From Paraburkholderia oxyphila NBRC 105797 (GTDB lineage: Bacteria; Pseudomonadota; Gammaproteobacteria; Burkholderiales; Burkholderiaceae), in assembly GCF_000685075.1 (NCBI RefSeq), contig NZ_BAYD01000014.1, positions 85,540-149,539 of the forward strand: a stretch of 64,000 nucleotides of DNA, given 5' to 3'. Shown piece by piece: positions 18,594 through 27,332 of the stretch. How positions within the stretch are numbered: position 1 is the first letter of the stretch; each line of letters begins with the position of its first letter. The translations under genes were made by a program, and so were the position numbers. The notes beneath the pieces are model-generated. The model saw only the letters and a list, made by a program, of their open reading frames with translations, made no database searches and was not told where the DNA came from.

Positions 18594-18640
18594 CACCGCC
18601 CTGGCCCACTGCCGCCCTGCCCTCCGAACGGTCCCAATCG

Positions 18641-19402
18641 ATGCGCTTCATCCGCTCCCTGCTGCTGTTCATCTACCTGATCGTCTACACGATCCCTTAC
18701 GCGACGGCATGCTTCATCGCGTTCCCGTTCATGAACGCCGCACGGCGCTACTGGATGGCCGTGGGCTGGTGCCGCTCGACGCTGTTCGTCGCGCGCTGGC
18801 TCAACGGCATCCGCTACCGCATCGAAGGCAAGGAGAACCTGCCCAACGGACCGGCCGTGCTGCTCTCGAAGCACCAGTCGGCCTGGGAAACGCTCGCGTT
18901 TCCCGCGCTGATGCCGCGGCCGATGTGCTATGTGTTCAAGCGCGAACTGCTGTACGTGCCGTTCTTCGGCTGGGCGCTGGGCATGCTGAAGATGGTTCAC
19001 ATCGACCGTAAGGAAGGCAAGTACGCGTTCGCCTCCGTGACGCGCCAGGGCAAGGCGCGCATGGCCGAAGGCGCATGGGTCATCATGTTCCCCGAAGGCA
19101 CGCGCACGCCGGTGGGCAAGCAGGGCAAGTACAAGACCGGCGGCGCGCGCTTTGCGATTTCCACCGGTGCGCCCGTCGTGCCGATCGCGCACAACGCGGG
19201 ACACGTCTGGCCCCGTAACTCGTTTATCAAGTATCCGGGTATAGTCACGGTGTCGATCGGCAAGCCGATCGAGACAACCGGACTCACGCCCGACCAGGTG
19301 AATACGCGTGTGGAGCAGTGGATCGAGGCCGAAATGCGGCGTATCGATCCGGATGCCTATCGCGAAACGGATGGCGCTTCGGCGGACGCCGCGAGGATTT
19401 GA
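18641..19402 (+). CDS. plsC: 1-acyl-sn-glycerol-3-phosphate acyltransferase (PlsC-type), 253 aa
   Basis: An inner-membrane acyltransferase making phosphatidic acid from lysophosphatidic acid. An N-terminal hydrophobic anchor (FIRSLLLFIYLIVYTIPYATACFIAFPF) is followed by acyltransferase block 1, SKHQSAWETLAF. Its catalytic His is followed after four residues by Glu rather than the usual Asp. Block 3 is FPEGTRTPVG and block 4 is APVVPIAHNAG. The ATG at 18641 gives the expected length and starts the membrane anchor; the reading frame is open far upstream only as a shadow of gmhB. Confidence 0.93.
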   Translation: MRFIRSLLLFIYLIVYTIPYATACFIAFPFMNAARRYWMAVGWCRSTLFVARWLNGIRYRIEGKENLPNGPAVLLSKHQSAWETLAFPALMPRPMCYVFKRELLYVPFFGWALGMLKMVHIDRKEGKYAFASVTRQGKARMAEGAWVIMFPEGTRTPVGKQGKYKTGGARFAISTGAPVVPIAHNAGHVWPRNSFIKYPGIVTVSIGKPIETTGLTPDQVNTRVEQWIEAEMRRIDPDAYRETDGASADAARI

Positions 19403-19461
19403 CGCTCCAGCGGTAAGCCGACCGGGCGCGCCACGCGCGCAATCCCGCAACAAGACTGAAG

Positions 19462-20358
19462 ATGCAGAAGTCACCTCCGCCGCGCCCTACTGCGGCGCTC
19501 GATAACGGGCAACTCGATTTGCCGCTCTTTGCGGAGCCGGCGACGAGTGGTACGCCCTCGCCTTCGGTGCCGTTTTCTGCTGCTCCTTCTCACACGCAGT
19601 CGCCTTTCAGGGCGCCTTCAGGGCCGCTTGCGCCTGATGGGACGCGGCTGCGCACGCTCGAGCTGGGAGCGCGCACGCTGCGGTATCGGCTCAAGCGGTC
19701 TTCGCGCAAGTCGATCGGGTTTGCTATTGATGGGACCGGGCTCACGATTACGGCGCCTCGGTGGGTGACGATTGCGGATATTGAAACTGCGATTGCTGAG
19801 AAGCAGAGATGGATCTTTGCAAAGCTGATTGAGTGGCAGACGCGGGTTGAGCAACGAGCGTTGCCGCGCGTGGAATGGGGGGATGGTGCGGAGTTGCCGT
19901 TTCTCGGGAAGCCGTTGCGGGTGAGGCTTGGAGCTTCTGTGCTGGCGTTTGATCAGGAGACGCGCGTGCTGGCGTTGCCGCTGCCGCTGCATGCGGATGC
20001 GCAGCAGATCAAGGATCGTGTGACTGGGTGGCTTCAGGGAGAGGCTACGCGGGTTTTTGGGGAACGGCTCGCGGTTTATGCCGCCAAGCTTGGCGTTACG
20101 TTTCGGTCTTATGCGCTTTCTTCGGCTATGACGCGGTGGGGGAGTTGCTCAAGCGAAGGCAGAATCAGGCTCAACTGGCGGTTGATTCATTTTCCGCTTT
20201 CGGTTGTGGACTATGTTGTGGCGCATGAGCTCGCGCATTTGCGCGAGATGAACCATAGTCCGCGGTTCTGGCAGACCGTGGAGTCTATTTTTCCTGAGTT
20301 TCGTGAGGCAAGGAAGCAGCTCAAGCAGCATCCGCCGGAGATGGTGCCGGGGATGTGA
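19462..20358 (+). CDS. YgjP-like (DUF45) zinc metallopeptidase, 298 aa
   Basis: A SprT/YgjP-type metal-dependent hydrolase. The C-terminal domain has VDYVVAHELAHLREMNHSPRFW, with zinc-binding HELAH and a distal His, near residues 255-275. SAMTRWGSCSSEGRIRLNWRL precedes it, as in the family. An N-terminal ~60-residue Pro/Ser-rich segment precedes the core. Codon use is clearly different from the neighbours: many codons end in T or A and the DNA is less GC-rich than the genes on either side up to plsC. In related genomes a gene of this kind usually lies directly before gloA; here the ugd/transposase scar separates them. Cellular role is not established. Confidence 0.88.
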   Translation: MQKSPPPRPTAALDNGQLDLPLFAEPATSGTPSPSVPFSAAPSHTQSPFRAPSGPLAPDGTRLRTLELGARTLRYRLKRSSRKSIGFAIDGTGLTITAPRWVTIADIETAIAEKQRWIFAKLIEWQTRVEQRALPRVEWGDGAELPFLGKPLRVRLGASVLAFDQETRVLALPLPLHADAQQIKDRVTGWLQGEATRVFGERLAVYAAKLGVTFRSYALSSAMTRWGSCSSEGRIRLNWRLIHFPLSVVDYVVAHELAHLREMNHSPRFWQTVESIFPEFREARKQLKQHPPEMVPGM

Positions 20359-20732
20359 GGGCAGACGTCCTATCGAGCTTTGGCTCTTATTACCGGCACC
20401 GGCTTGCAGCGCCTACGTGCGAACATTCCCCCATGGTTGTTTTCCGGTTTTTCCTTTTTCCGCCCTGCCCACACGGCAGGCGCGCGAATCCATAAAATCC
20501 ACGCGATTTGATCGAGCGCGACACCTGAAGCAATTCCCGGATTCTTTCAGAAATCGCTGATATCGCCATCGCCGACAACAGCGATACGGTAAAAGCCGCC
20601 TCGATTCGAGACGTTCTAATGCGCGACGGTCTTCGCACTTGATGCGGCTCGCCGTGTCTCGAGAATTGGGGCTGGGCACACATCTGCCTAATCTGATTTC
20701 AACACCCCGAGCTCCCGGAGGCTTCTGGATTC
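20359..20732. other. Non-coding interval before the ugd fragment
   Basis: No gene is supported. It holds a small CCTGCC/GGCAGG hairpin near 20464-20480 without a T run. The last ~25 bases include CGGAGG, the ribosome binding site of the truncated ugd gene, so this interval probably carries the old ugd promoter. Confidence 0.5.
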
Positions 20733-20880
20733 ATGAAAGTCACAATCGTTGGAAGCGGTTACGTCGGCTTGGTCACAGGCGCGTGCCTTGCCGAATTGGG
20801 CAATCACGTTCTCTGCCTTGACGTCGACCGGTCCAAGATCGACCTGCTCAACAATGGCGGCGTTCCCATCTACGAGCCTG
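20733..20880 (+). pseudogene. ugd: 5' fragment of UDP-glucose 6-dehydrogenase gene
   Basis: The first ~49 codons encode [20 protein letters not shown] followed by [28 protein letters not shown] (in part). This is the NAD-binding Rossmann N-terminus of UDP-glucose dehydrogenase, with the GxGxxG motif. Similarity stops abruptly after YEP, where 'GLxE' would be expected. The DNA then continues as transposase sequence in another frame. Of a ~450-aa enzyme making UDP-glucuronate, only the start remains, so it is inactive. A full copy must exist elsewhere if the cell makes UDP-glucuronate. Confidence 0.88.
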
Positions 20881-21636
20881 AAGGCCGCGGCGCGGCACGG
20901 TCTGAAGCTGAGGCAGAACTACAACCGCGAGGCGCCGCGTCTGGGCCTGCAGATTGGCCGCTACGCACATGCGAAGCAGTACAAGCGCATGAGGAAAGCG
21001 TTGCGCACGCTGCGTTCGCGCGTTGGGCGGGTAATGCGTGACGTCGAGCGGCAACTCGTCTCGGTTGCCGATCATGGCCGCACTGCGTTGCAGGAGTTGA
21101 TAGACCGAACAAAGCGCATCCTGACGCAAAAGCCGAAGGACAAGAACAAGCTTTATGCGCTGCATGCACCGGAAGTCGAGTGTCTGGCCAAGGGTAAGGC
21201 CCGCAAGCCGTACGAATTCGGGGTGAAAGTGTCGATCACGACGACCCACAAGGAAGGACTGGTGGTTGGCATGCGCTCGATGCCGGGCAATCCTTACGAC
21301 GGTCATACGCTGGCTGAAGCGCTGGAACAAGCGGCAATCCTGAGCGACGCCACGCCGGAAGTCGCCATCGTCGACCGCGGATACAAGGGTGTCGCGGTTG
21401 ATGGCGTGAAGATCTACCACCCGGGATTGCGGCGGGGCATCACTCGCGGACTACGCACGATGATTAGACGGCGAAGCGCAATCGAGCCGGCCATAGGTCA
21501 CATGAAGACAGACGGAAAACTCGATCGCAACTGGCTCAAAGGCGCGCTCGGCGACGCGATGCACGCGGTGCTGTGTGGCGCGGGCCACAACCTGCGCATG
21601 ATCCTCAGGAATCCCCGGCGCACGGGCTGTCAGTAG
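20881..21636 (+). pseudogene. 3' part of an IS4/IS5-superfamily transposase gene
   Basis: About 250 codons in frame +1 of 20749 encode the C-terminal half of an IS5-type DDE transposase. It starts at [16 protein letters not shown] and includes [20 protein letters not shown] and LHAPEVECLAKGKARKPYEF. GNPYDGHTLAEALEQ and VAIVDRGYKGV (second catalytic Asp) follow, then SAIEPAIGHMKTDG (catalytic Glu). The N-terminal region with the first catalytic Asp is missing, replaced by the ugd fragment, so the protein cannot transpose. The last residues (NPRRTGCQ) diverge from the usual hydrophobic tail, so the 3' end may also be damaged. Confidence 0.88.
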
Positions 21637-21714
21637 CGCGCCACCTGCGATTGCAACTACATCGGACAAACGCGCGAATATGCCGCCATTTCGGATAGCT
21701 ACTGAAGCATCAGT

Positions 21715-21891
21715 ATGGATGGTCGAATGCATGGACTCTTCTTCGCCGAGGCAGAGAACGCAGTAGGTACGATGCAGCCGGTCCACACTGGCGTGAACAG
21801 GGCTGGTCAAGGACGCCTTGAGCTTCCTGCTACCGGGTCACGCGCTGCCGAATACACGGTTGTGCGCTTCACCGAACCGGTTTCTGCTTAA
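21715..21891 (+). CDS. Possible 58-aa ORF in the AT-rich patch
   Basis: ATG at 21715 opens a short frame ending TAA at 21889-21891. The product (MDGRMHGLFFAEAENAVGT at its start, ending RFTEPVSA) has a less GC-biased composition than shadow frames and could be the C-terminal piece of a lost gene. No ribosome binding site or family is recognised. A 106-codon frame at 21818-22138 overlaps it and looks like chance. Very tentative. Confidence 0.15.
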   Translation: MDGRMHGLFFAEAENAVGTMQPVHTGVNRAGQGRLELPATGSRAAEYTVVRFTEPVSA

Positions 21892-22313
21892 GGGCCGAAT
21901 GCGGAGTCTCGGTTATTGCTACTTTTACGTATATAGGAATGCTCTGAAATGGGCACTGGGAACAACGCCAGAATGTCCAGAATTTGTCTCAATATTCGCG
22001 CCGATACGCATCCTGCAGCTTATGAGATGGCGCCCAACCATCTTTAAATTAGGATGTCAAAATATTTGTATCGATTTGTATCCTATGCTATACGCAAGAA
22101 ATAATATTCTCGGTTTTAGCAAGAGTTTGCAGCGCTAGCGAACGCCTTCTAATAGCGTCCGAATTTTCATTCGATCTTCAGGAAGAATATTTAAATTTGT
22201 ACAAATCGCTTTTTATTTATTCTCTATTGTCGGGCGATTCTTTGAATGGCAATACTTTTTAGCAAACACAGCGGCGATATCAGAACAATCCGATAGCGCC
22301 GTAAGGACAATCC

Positions 22314-22697
22314 CTACTTCCTCTGAATAAACTCGATCTTATACCCATCCGGGTCCGTCACAAACGCGATCACCGTCGTGCCATGCTTCATCGGACCAGC
22401 CTCACGCACGACCGTACCACCCTGCGCCTTGATCTTCTCGCAGGCGGTGTAAGCATCATCCACTTCCACCGCCAGGTGACCAAAACCAGTCCCAAGGTCA
22501 TAAGCAGGCGTATCCCAGTTATGCGTAAGCTCGATCACCGTGCCATCACGCTCATCGGTATAGCCAACAAACGCCAGCGTGAACTTGCCATCGGGATAGT
22601 CATCGCGGCGCAGCAGTTTCATGCCGAGCAATTCGGTATAGAACTTGATCGATCGGTCCAGGTCGCCAACCCGGATCATCGTGTGCAGAAGGCGCAT
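22314..22697 (-). CDS. gloA: Lactoylglutathione lyase (glyoxalase I), 127 aa
   Basis: Isomerises the methylglyoxal-glutathione hemithioacetal to S-lactoylglutathione. It begins [30 protein letters not shown]; the metal-binding residues of the family fall at the His in LLHTM, Glu in [10 protein letters not shown], His in [11 protein letters not shown] and Glu in YKIEFIQ. Normal length for a compact bacterial GloA. The start at 22697 has GGAG upstream; 60 in-frame codons further out are excluded. Convergent with the IS scar and divergent from panE. Confidence 0.96.
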   Translation of the reverse strand: MRLLHTMIRVGDLDRSIKFYTELLGMKLLRRDDYPDGKFTLAFVGYTDERDGTVIELTHNWDTPAYDLGTGFGHLAVEVDDAYTACEKIKAQGGTVVREAGPMKHGTTVIAFVTDPDGYKIEFIQRK

Positions 22698-22919
22698 CGT
22701 GTACTCCGTTTTGCCGTCGTCAAAAACGCGACTGTACCAAAATCCCGCCCGCCCTGCCCACGCCGGCAGGATGCGCCAGCCAAACCGCCCCAAGCAAACC
22801 GCCCCAAGCAGGCCGCACCGATTTGCTCTAGCATGGACGCCATCTCGAAATGGCCGGTGCCGCATGCGCGCAGTCACCGGCCAGCGTTACTGACAATGAA
22901 AGGAAGCAAAGGAGTCGAC

Positions 22920-23873
22920 ATGCGGATTCTGGTGGTAGGTGCAGGAGCGACGGGCGGCTATTTCGGCGGACGCCTTGCCGCGGCGGGACGCGATGTGACG
23001 TTTCTGGTGCGCGAGGCGCGCGCGGAGCAGTTGCGCAAGGATGGCCTCGTGATCCGCAGTCCGCACGGCGGCGATCTCACGCTGCGCGATCCGAAGACGG
23101 TGACGCGCGAAGCGCTCGAGTCGCAGAGCGTGCAGCCATTCGACGTCGTGCTGCTCAGTTGCAAGGCGTACGACCTCGACAACGCCATCGATTCGTTCGC
23201 GGCGGCCGTCGGGCCCCAGACGGTCATCCTGCCGCTGCTCAACGGCATGCGCCATCTGGACGTGCTGCAGGCGCGCTTCGGTACGCAGGCCGTGCTCGGT
23301 GGTGTCTGCCTGATCGCCTCCACGCTCAACGACAAGCGCGAAATCGTCCATCTGAACGACGCGCATGCCATCACGTTCGGCGAACTCGGCAACGGCGTCT
23401 CGCCGCGTGTACAGGCCATCGCCGATACGTTCAGCAACGCCGGCTTCAACGTGAAGGCCAGCGCTCAAATCCTGCAGGAAATGTGGGAAAAGTGGGTGTT
23501 CCTTGCGACGCTCGCGGGCAGCACGTGTCTGTTCCGCGCGCCCGTGGGCGTCATTGTCGCGACGCCTGACGGCGCGGCAACGGTCGAGCGTCTCTTCGCG
23601 GAATGCCGCACCGTGGCCGCCGAGCACGACCACGCGGTCCGCGACAGCTTCGTTGAACGCTCGCGCGCGATGCTGTTCGCCACCGGCTCGACGCTAACCG
23701 CTTCGATGCTGCGGGACGTGCAGAACGGCGCACGCATCGAGGCCGACCACGTTCTGGGCGATCTGATCCGGCGCGGCGGCGCGGCGCAGCGCGCATCGAG
23801 CGAGCTTTCGGTGCTGCGGATCGTCTACAGCCAGCTCAAGGCGTACGAGGCACAACGCCCGGAAGCGGGTTGA
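22920..23873 (+). CDS. panE: 2-dehydropantoate 2-reductase family protein (PanE/ApbA), 317 aa
   Basis: NADPH-dependent reduction of ketopantoate to pantoate for coenzyme A is the reference activity. The Rossmann motif GAGATGGYFGGRLAAAG lies at residues 7-23. The catalytic-domain segment LLSCKAYDLDNAI and the conserved WEKWVFLATLAGSTCLFRAPVG (catalytic Lys in EKW) follow. NGARIEADHVLGDLIRRG ends the C-terminal helical domain. Many Burkholderia genomes carry several paralogues, so this copy may act on another 2-oxo acid. Start at 22920 has AAAGGAG at good spacing. Confidence 0.88.
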   Translation: MRILVVGAGATGGYFGGRLAAAGRDVTFLVREARAEQLRKDGLVIRSPHGGDLTLRDPKTVTREALESQSVQPFDVVLLSCKAYDLDNAIDSFAAAVGPQTVILPLLNGMRHLDVLQARFGTQAVLGGVCLIASTLNDKREIVHLNDAHAITFGELGNGVSPRVQAIADTFSNAGFNVKASAQILQEMWEKWVFLATLAGSTCLFRAPVGVIVATPDGAATVERLFAECRTVAAEHDHAVRDSFVERSRAMLFATGSTLTASMLRDVQNGARIEADHVLGDLIRRGGAAQRASSELSVLRIVYSQLKAYEAQRPEAG

Positions 23874-23890
23874 CCTCTTATTGAGCCAAG

Positions 23891-23920
23891 CAGACGGCAA
23901 CGCGTGAGCGTCGCCGTCTG
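23891..23920. terminator. Stem-loop between convergent panE and ksgA
   Basis: CAGACGGC pairs with GCCGTCTG, extended by ACGC/GCGT around a GTGA loop with one internal mismatch. It lies in the 90-bp gap between two converging genes. Neither strand has a T run, so it may block or stabilise transcript ends rather than be a classic intrinsic terminator. Confidence 0.5.
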
Positions 23921-23962
23921 GGAGCCCGAGCGCGCCGCCCTGCCCCTGATGCTTGAACATTA

Positions 23963-24790
23963 TTAAGCTGCTGGCGCTTTACCGAGCGCCTGGGCGACGC
24001 GCACATACTCCTCCACCGGCACGTCTTCCGCGCGGCGCGCGAGATCGAAGCCGAGCGCCTCGAAATCCACCCGGTCGCGATAATCGCCAAGCGTGTTGCG
24101 CAGCATCTTGCGGCGTTGCGAGAACGCCGCCGTCACGAGTTCGCCGAGAATCGCCTCGTCCACTTGCGGCAGTTCGTGCGGCGCATACGGAATCATGCGC
24201 ACGATGGCCGAATCCACCTTGGGCGGCGGCTGGAACGACTCGGGCGGCACGTCGAGCAGCTTGTCTATCACGTAGCGATACTGCAGCATCACCGTGAGGC
24301 GGCTGAACGCCTTGCTGCCCGGCTCCGCCACCATGCGCTCGACCACTTCGTTCTGCAGCATGAAGTGCTGGTCGATCACGCGCTCCGCGAAAGTCGCCAG
24401 GTGAAACAGCAGCGGGCTCGATATGTTGTACGGCAGGTTGCCGACGATGCGCAGCGAGGGCTTGTCGCCCGGCGCGGCGAGCGAGCCGAAGTCGAACGCG
24501 AGTGCGTCGCCCGCATGCAGCTCGAGCAGCGGCCCGAACTTCTTGGTGAGGCGCGCGATGAGGTCGCGGTCGAGCTCGACCGCGTGCAGCGGCGCCTCGG
24601 GCGTCGCGAGGCGCTCGATCAGCGGCTCGGTGAGCGCGCCGAGGCCCGGCCCGATCTCGACCATGCGTTCGCCGCGCTGCGGGCGAATGACGTCGACGAT
24701 CGAGTCGATCACGCCCGTGTCGACGAGGAAGTTCTGGCCGAAGCGCTTGCGCGCGAAGTGGCCCTGGTGCTGTCTGCTGCTATTGGACAT
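23963..24790 (-). CDS. ksgA: 16S rRNA (adenine1518/1519-N6)-dimethyltransferase, 275 aa
   Basis: KsgA/RsmA dimethylates two adjacent adenines near the 3' end of 16S rRNA late in 30S assembly. The N-terminus [15 protein letters not shown] is the family signature. The SAM motif is [12 protein letters not shown] near residue 45, and the adenine-specific motif is [11 protein letters not shown] near residue 118. The last ~10 residues (ALGKAPAA) are a short tail. It follows pdxA by 14 bases in the lptD-surA-pdxA-ksgA order shared with many Proteobacteria. Confidence 0.97.
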   Translation of the reverse strand: MSNSSRQHQGHFARKRFGQNFLVDTGVIDSIVDVIRPQRGERMVEIGPGLGALTEPLIERLATPEAPLHAVELDRDLIARLTKKFGPLLELHAGDALAFDFGSLAAPGDKPSLRIVGNLPYNISSPLLFHLATFAERVIDQHFMLQNEVVERMVAEPGSKAFSRLTVMLQYRYVIDKLLDVPPESFQPPPKVDSAIVRMIPYAPHELPQVDEAILGELVTAAFSQRRKMLRNTLGDYRDRVDFEALGFDLARRAEDVPVEEYVRVAQALGKAPAA

Positions 24791-24804
24791 CTTGGTCTGG
24801 TTAA

Positions 24805-25827
24805 TCAGATGGCGCGCCGGTGGCGCGCCATCGAAACGGCGGTGTCGATGGCGGCGATCAGGCTGCCCGCGTCCGCGCGGCCCGTGCCGGCGAGGTCGAG
24901 CGCGGTGCCATGATCGACCGAGGTGCGCACGATCGGCAGGCCCAGCGTCACGTTGATGCCTTCGCCAAACGTTGCGTATTTCAGGACCGGCAGGCCCTGG
25001 TCGTGGAACATCGCCAGCACGCAGTCGGCCTCGTTGAGGTAGCGCGGCTGGAACAGGGTATCGGCGGGATACGGGCCGCGGGCGTCGATGCCTTCAGCCG
25101 TCGCTTTCGCGAGCGCCGGCGAGATGACGTCGATCTCCTCGCGCCCGAGGTAGCCGTTCTCGCCCGCGTGCGGATTCAGGCCCGTCACGAGGATGCGCGG
25201 CGTGGCCACGCCAAAATGGTGGCGCAGGTCGTGATCGACGATGCGCAGGGTCTCGAGCAACCCGTCGATGGTCAGCGCCGCCGAGACGTCCTTGAGCGGC
25301 AGATGCGTGGTGGCCAGCGCGACGCGCAAGGGTCGCGCGCCCGTGCCCGCGAGCATCATGACCACGCGCGGCGTCTTCGTGCGCTCGGCGAGGTATTCGG
25401 TGTGGCCGGTAAAGGGCACGCCGGAATCGTTGATCGTGCTCTTTTGCAGCGGCGCGGTCACGATGGCGTCGAACTCGTGCGCCATGGCGCCGTCGATGGC
25501 GCGGTCGAGCAGCGCGAGCACGTACGGTCCGTTGGCGGCGTCGAGCTTGCCGGCTTTCACCGGCGCGGCGAGCGCGATGTGCTCGACGCTCACGTGCTGG
25601 CCCGCCAGCACGGCGGCCCAGTCGACGTTGGAGGCCGCGGCGCGCCGCTCCATGAGCGTCTCGTCGCCGAGCACGACGAATTCGGCGCCCGGCCAGTGCG
25701 CCGAGGCGCCTGCGAGCGCCGCGGCGGTGAGTTCGGGACCCACGCCGGCCGGCTCGCCGGTGGTGATGGCGATGCGGACCGGCCGCGGCCCCCGCGGCGC
25801 AGATGACGAAGTGGCGGGAGCGTTCAC
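24805..25827 (-). CDS. pdxA: 4-hydroxythreonine-4-phosphate dehydrogenase PdxA, 340 aa
   Basis: Oxidises 4-phosphohydroxy-L-threonine in pyridoxal 5'-phosphate synthesis, NAD- and divalent metal-dependent. Recognised by [15 protein letters not shown] near residue 20, [25 protein letters not shown] with a metal-binding His, [15 protein letters not shown], and [13 protein letters not shown] with another metal-binding His. Length is normal, with a ~15-residue Ala/Ser/Pro N-terminal extension. Between surA and ksgA in one probable operon. Confidence 0.96.
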   Translation of the reverse strand: MNAPATSSSAPRGPRPVRIAITTGEPAGVGPELTAAALAGASAHWPGAEFVVLGDETLMERRAAASNVDWAAVLAGQHVSVEHIALAAPVKAGKLDAANGPYVLALLDRAIDGAMAHEFDAIVTAPLQKSTINDSGVPFTGHTEYLAERTKTPRVVMMLAGTGARPLRVALATTHLPLKDVSAALTIDGLLETLRIVDHDLRHHFGVATPRILVTGLNPHAGENGYLGREEIDVISPALAKATAEGIDARGPYPADTLFQPRYLNEADCVLAMFHDQGLPVLKYATFGEGINVTLGLPIVRTSVDHGTALDLAGTGRADAGSLIAAIDTAVSMARHRRAI

Positions 25828-25850
25828 GGCGCGGTTCCTTGGTGGGCGGG

Positions 25851-27221
25851 TCAGTGCGTCTGCGGCGGCGTCAGGCCGCTGATCTTGTAGTCGACGTAGG
25901 CCGTGTCGCGCAACTCGCGCAGCCAGTCGGCGTAAGCCTGCTCCGCCTTGCGCTGGCCGATGGCCTGGCGCGCGAGATCCATCTGCTGCGCAACCGAGCC
26001 TTCCGCCTCGCGGCGGCCCAGCACCTGGATCAGGTGATAGCCGTATTCGGTGCGCACCGGGTCGCTGATCTGACCGTCCTGCAGCGTGTTCATCGCGCGC
26101 TCGAACTCGGGCACGGTTTCGCCCGGGCTGATCCAGCCGAGGTCGCCGCCTTGCGAGGCCGAGCCGTCCTGCGAATAAGTGTGAGCAAACTTGGCGAAGT
26201 CGCCGCCCGCCTGCACTTCCTTCTTGATTTCCAGCAGCTTCTCGCGCGCCTGCGGCTCGGACATGCCGTCACCCACGCGCAGCAGAATGTGGCGCACGTG
26301 CGTCTGCACGAGTTGCGGTGCCGAGGCGCTCGTGCCCTGCCCCTGGCGGCGCTCGACGAGACGGATGATCTCGAAGCCGTCGTTGGTGCGGATCACCGCG
26401 GGGTTCACCTCGCCCGGACGCAGCGTGGAGGCGGCCGTCACCCACTCGGGCGGCAGCTTCGAAGGCGGCAGGAAGCCCATGTCGCCGCCGTTGCTGGCGT
26501 CGGCAGCCTGCGAGTTCGACTTCGCGAGGCTCGAGAACTTGCTGCCCGATTGCGCCTCTTTCAGCAGATCGTCGGCTTTCTTCTGCGCGGCTTCGATGTC
26601 GGTCTGCGACGCGTTCAGCGGCGCCTTGATGAGGATGTGCTCGAAGTGCAGGTCGTTTTGCTGGCCTGCGTTCGGCCCGCGCTGGCTAGCGATGTAGTTC
26701 GCGACTTCGGCGTCCGAGACCGAGATCTTGCTGTCCACTTCCTTCTCGCGCAGCTTCGAGAGCGTGAGTTCGGTGCGCGCGTCCTTCGTGAACGTGTCCC
26801 ACGGCACGCCGGCCGCTTCGATGCGCGCGCGGTAGGTGGCGAGGTCCATGCCGTTGGCCTGGGCGAGGCGCTCGAGGGTGCGCTGCACGGCGGCGTCGTC
26901 GACCGAGATGCCGTCTTCCTTCGCCTTTTGCAGCTGGATGCGCTCGAGCACCATCTGGTTGAGCACCTGCGCCTGCAACTGGTCCATGGGCGGAACCGGC
27001 GCGTTCTGCTGGTTCAGACGGCGCGTGATGAGCCCGACGCGGTTGTCGAGCTCGCGCTGCGTAATCACGCCGTCGTTGACGATCGCCGCGATCGTGTCGG
27101 CCGTCTGGCCAGCAGCGGCGGGCGCGGGCGCGAGCGCCTGCGCGAACACCGGCGTGGCCGGCAACAGTCCCGCGACGGCGAAGATACTCGCAGCGAACGC
27201 TGCCAGGCGAAGCTTTTTCAT
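25851..27221 (-). CDS. surA: Periplasmic chaperone and peptidyl-prolyl isomerase SurA, 456 aa
   Basis: Escorts unfolded outer-membrane proteins, including LptD, to the BAM complex. A signal peptide is visible ([20 protein letters not shown], ending VFAQA). The N-terminal chaperone domain (about 45-200) contains [23 protein letters not shown] (in part). It is followed by two parvulin domains: HILIKAPLN...[13 protein letters not shown] and [12 protein letters not shown]...[21 protein letters not shown] start at 27230 with GGAG 5 bases upstream would add MGI and is equally possible. Directly downstream of lptD. Confidence 0.96.
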   Translation of the reverse strand: MKKLRLAAFAASIFAVAGLLPATPVFAQALAPAPAAAGQTADTIAAIVNDGVITQRELDNRVGLITRRLNQQNAPVPPMDQLQAQVLNQMVLERIQLQKAKEDGISVDDAAVQRTLERLAQANGMDLATYRARIEAAGVPWDTFTKDARTELTLSKLREKEVDSKISVSDAEVANYIASQRGPNAGQQNDLHFEHILIKAPLNASQTDIEAAQKKADDLLKEAQSGSKFSSLAKSNSQAADASNGGDMGFLPPSKLPPEWVTAASTLRPGEVNPAVIRTNDGFEIIRLVERRQGQGTSASAPQLVQTHVRHILLRVGDGMSEPQAREKLLEIKKEVQAGGDFAKFAHTYSQDGSASQGGDLGWISPGETVPEFERAMNTLQDGQISDPVRTEYGYHLIQVLGRREAEGSVAQQMDLARQAIGQRKAEQAYADWLRELRDTAYVDYKISGLTPPQTH

Positions 27222-27332
27222 GATTCCCACAGATACTCCAAAGTTGGCGGGCCGCTTCGCCCGTCTCTATGCCACCGACCCCGCACTGCACCGGCTCGCG
27301 AGGCTCTGGGGCCGCATGCGCCGGTTCACGCG

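Larger units (their letters stand above)
20881..22310. mobile_element. Remnant insertion sequence and AT-rich foreign patch
   Basis: The partial transposase gene is followed by about 670 bp without a recognised gene. From about 21900 to 22310 the base composition is strikingly AT-rich against the GC-rich surroundings (for example AATATTTAAATTTGTACAAA). The segment separates ygjP and gloA, which are normally neighbours. I infer a deletion or rearrangement at an insertion element. The outer ends and inverted repeats could not be located. Confidence 0.65.

Noticed and set aside
21818..22138. 106-codon frame in the AT-rich patch
   Set aside because: No ribosome binding site, no family, and it overlaps the slightly better 58-codon frame in another frame.
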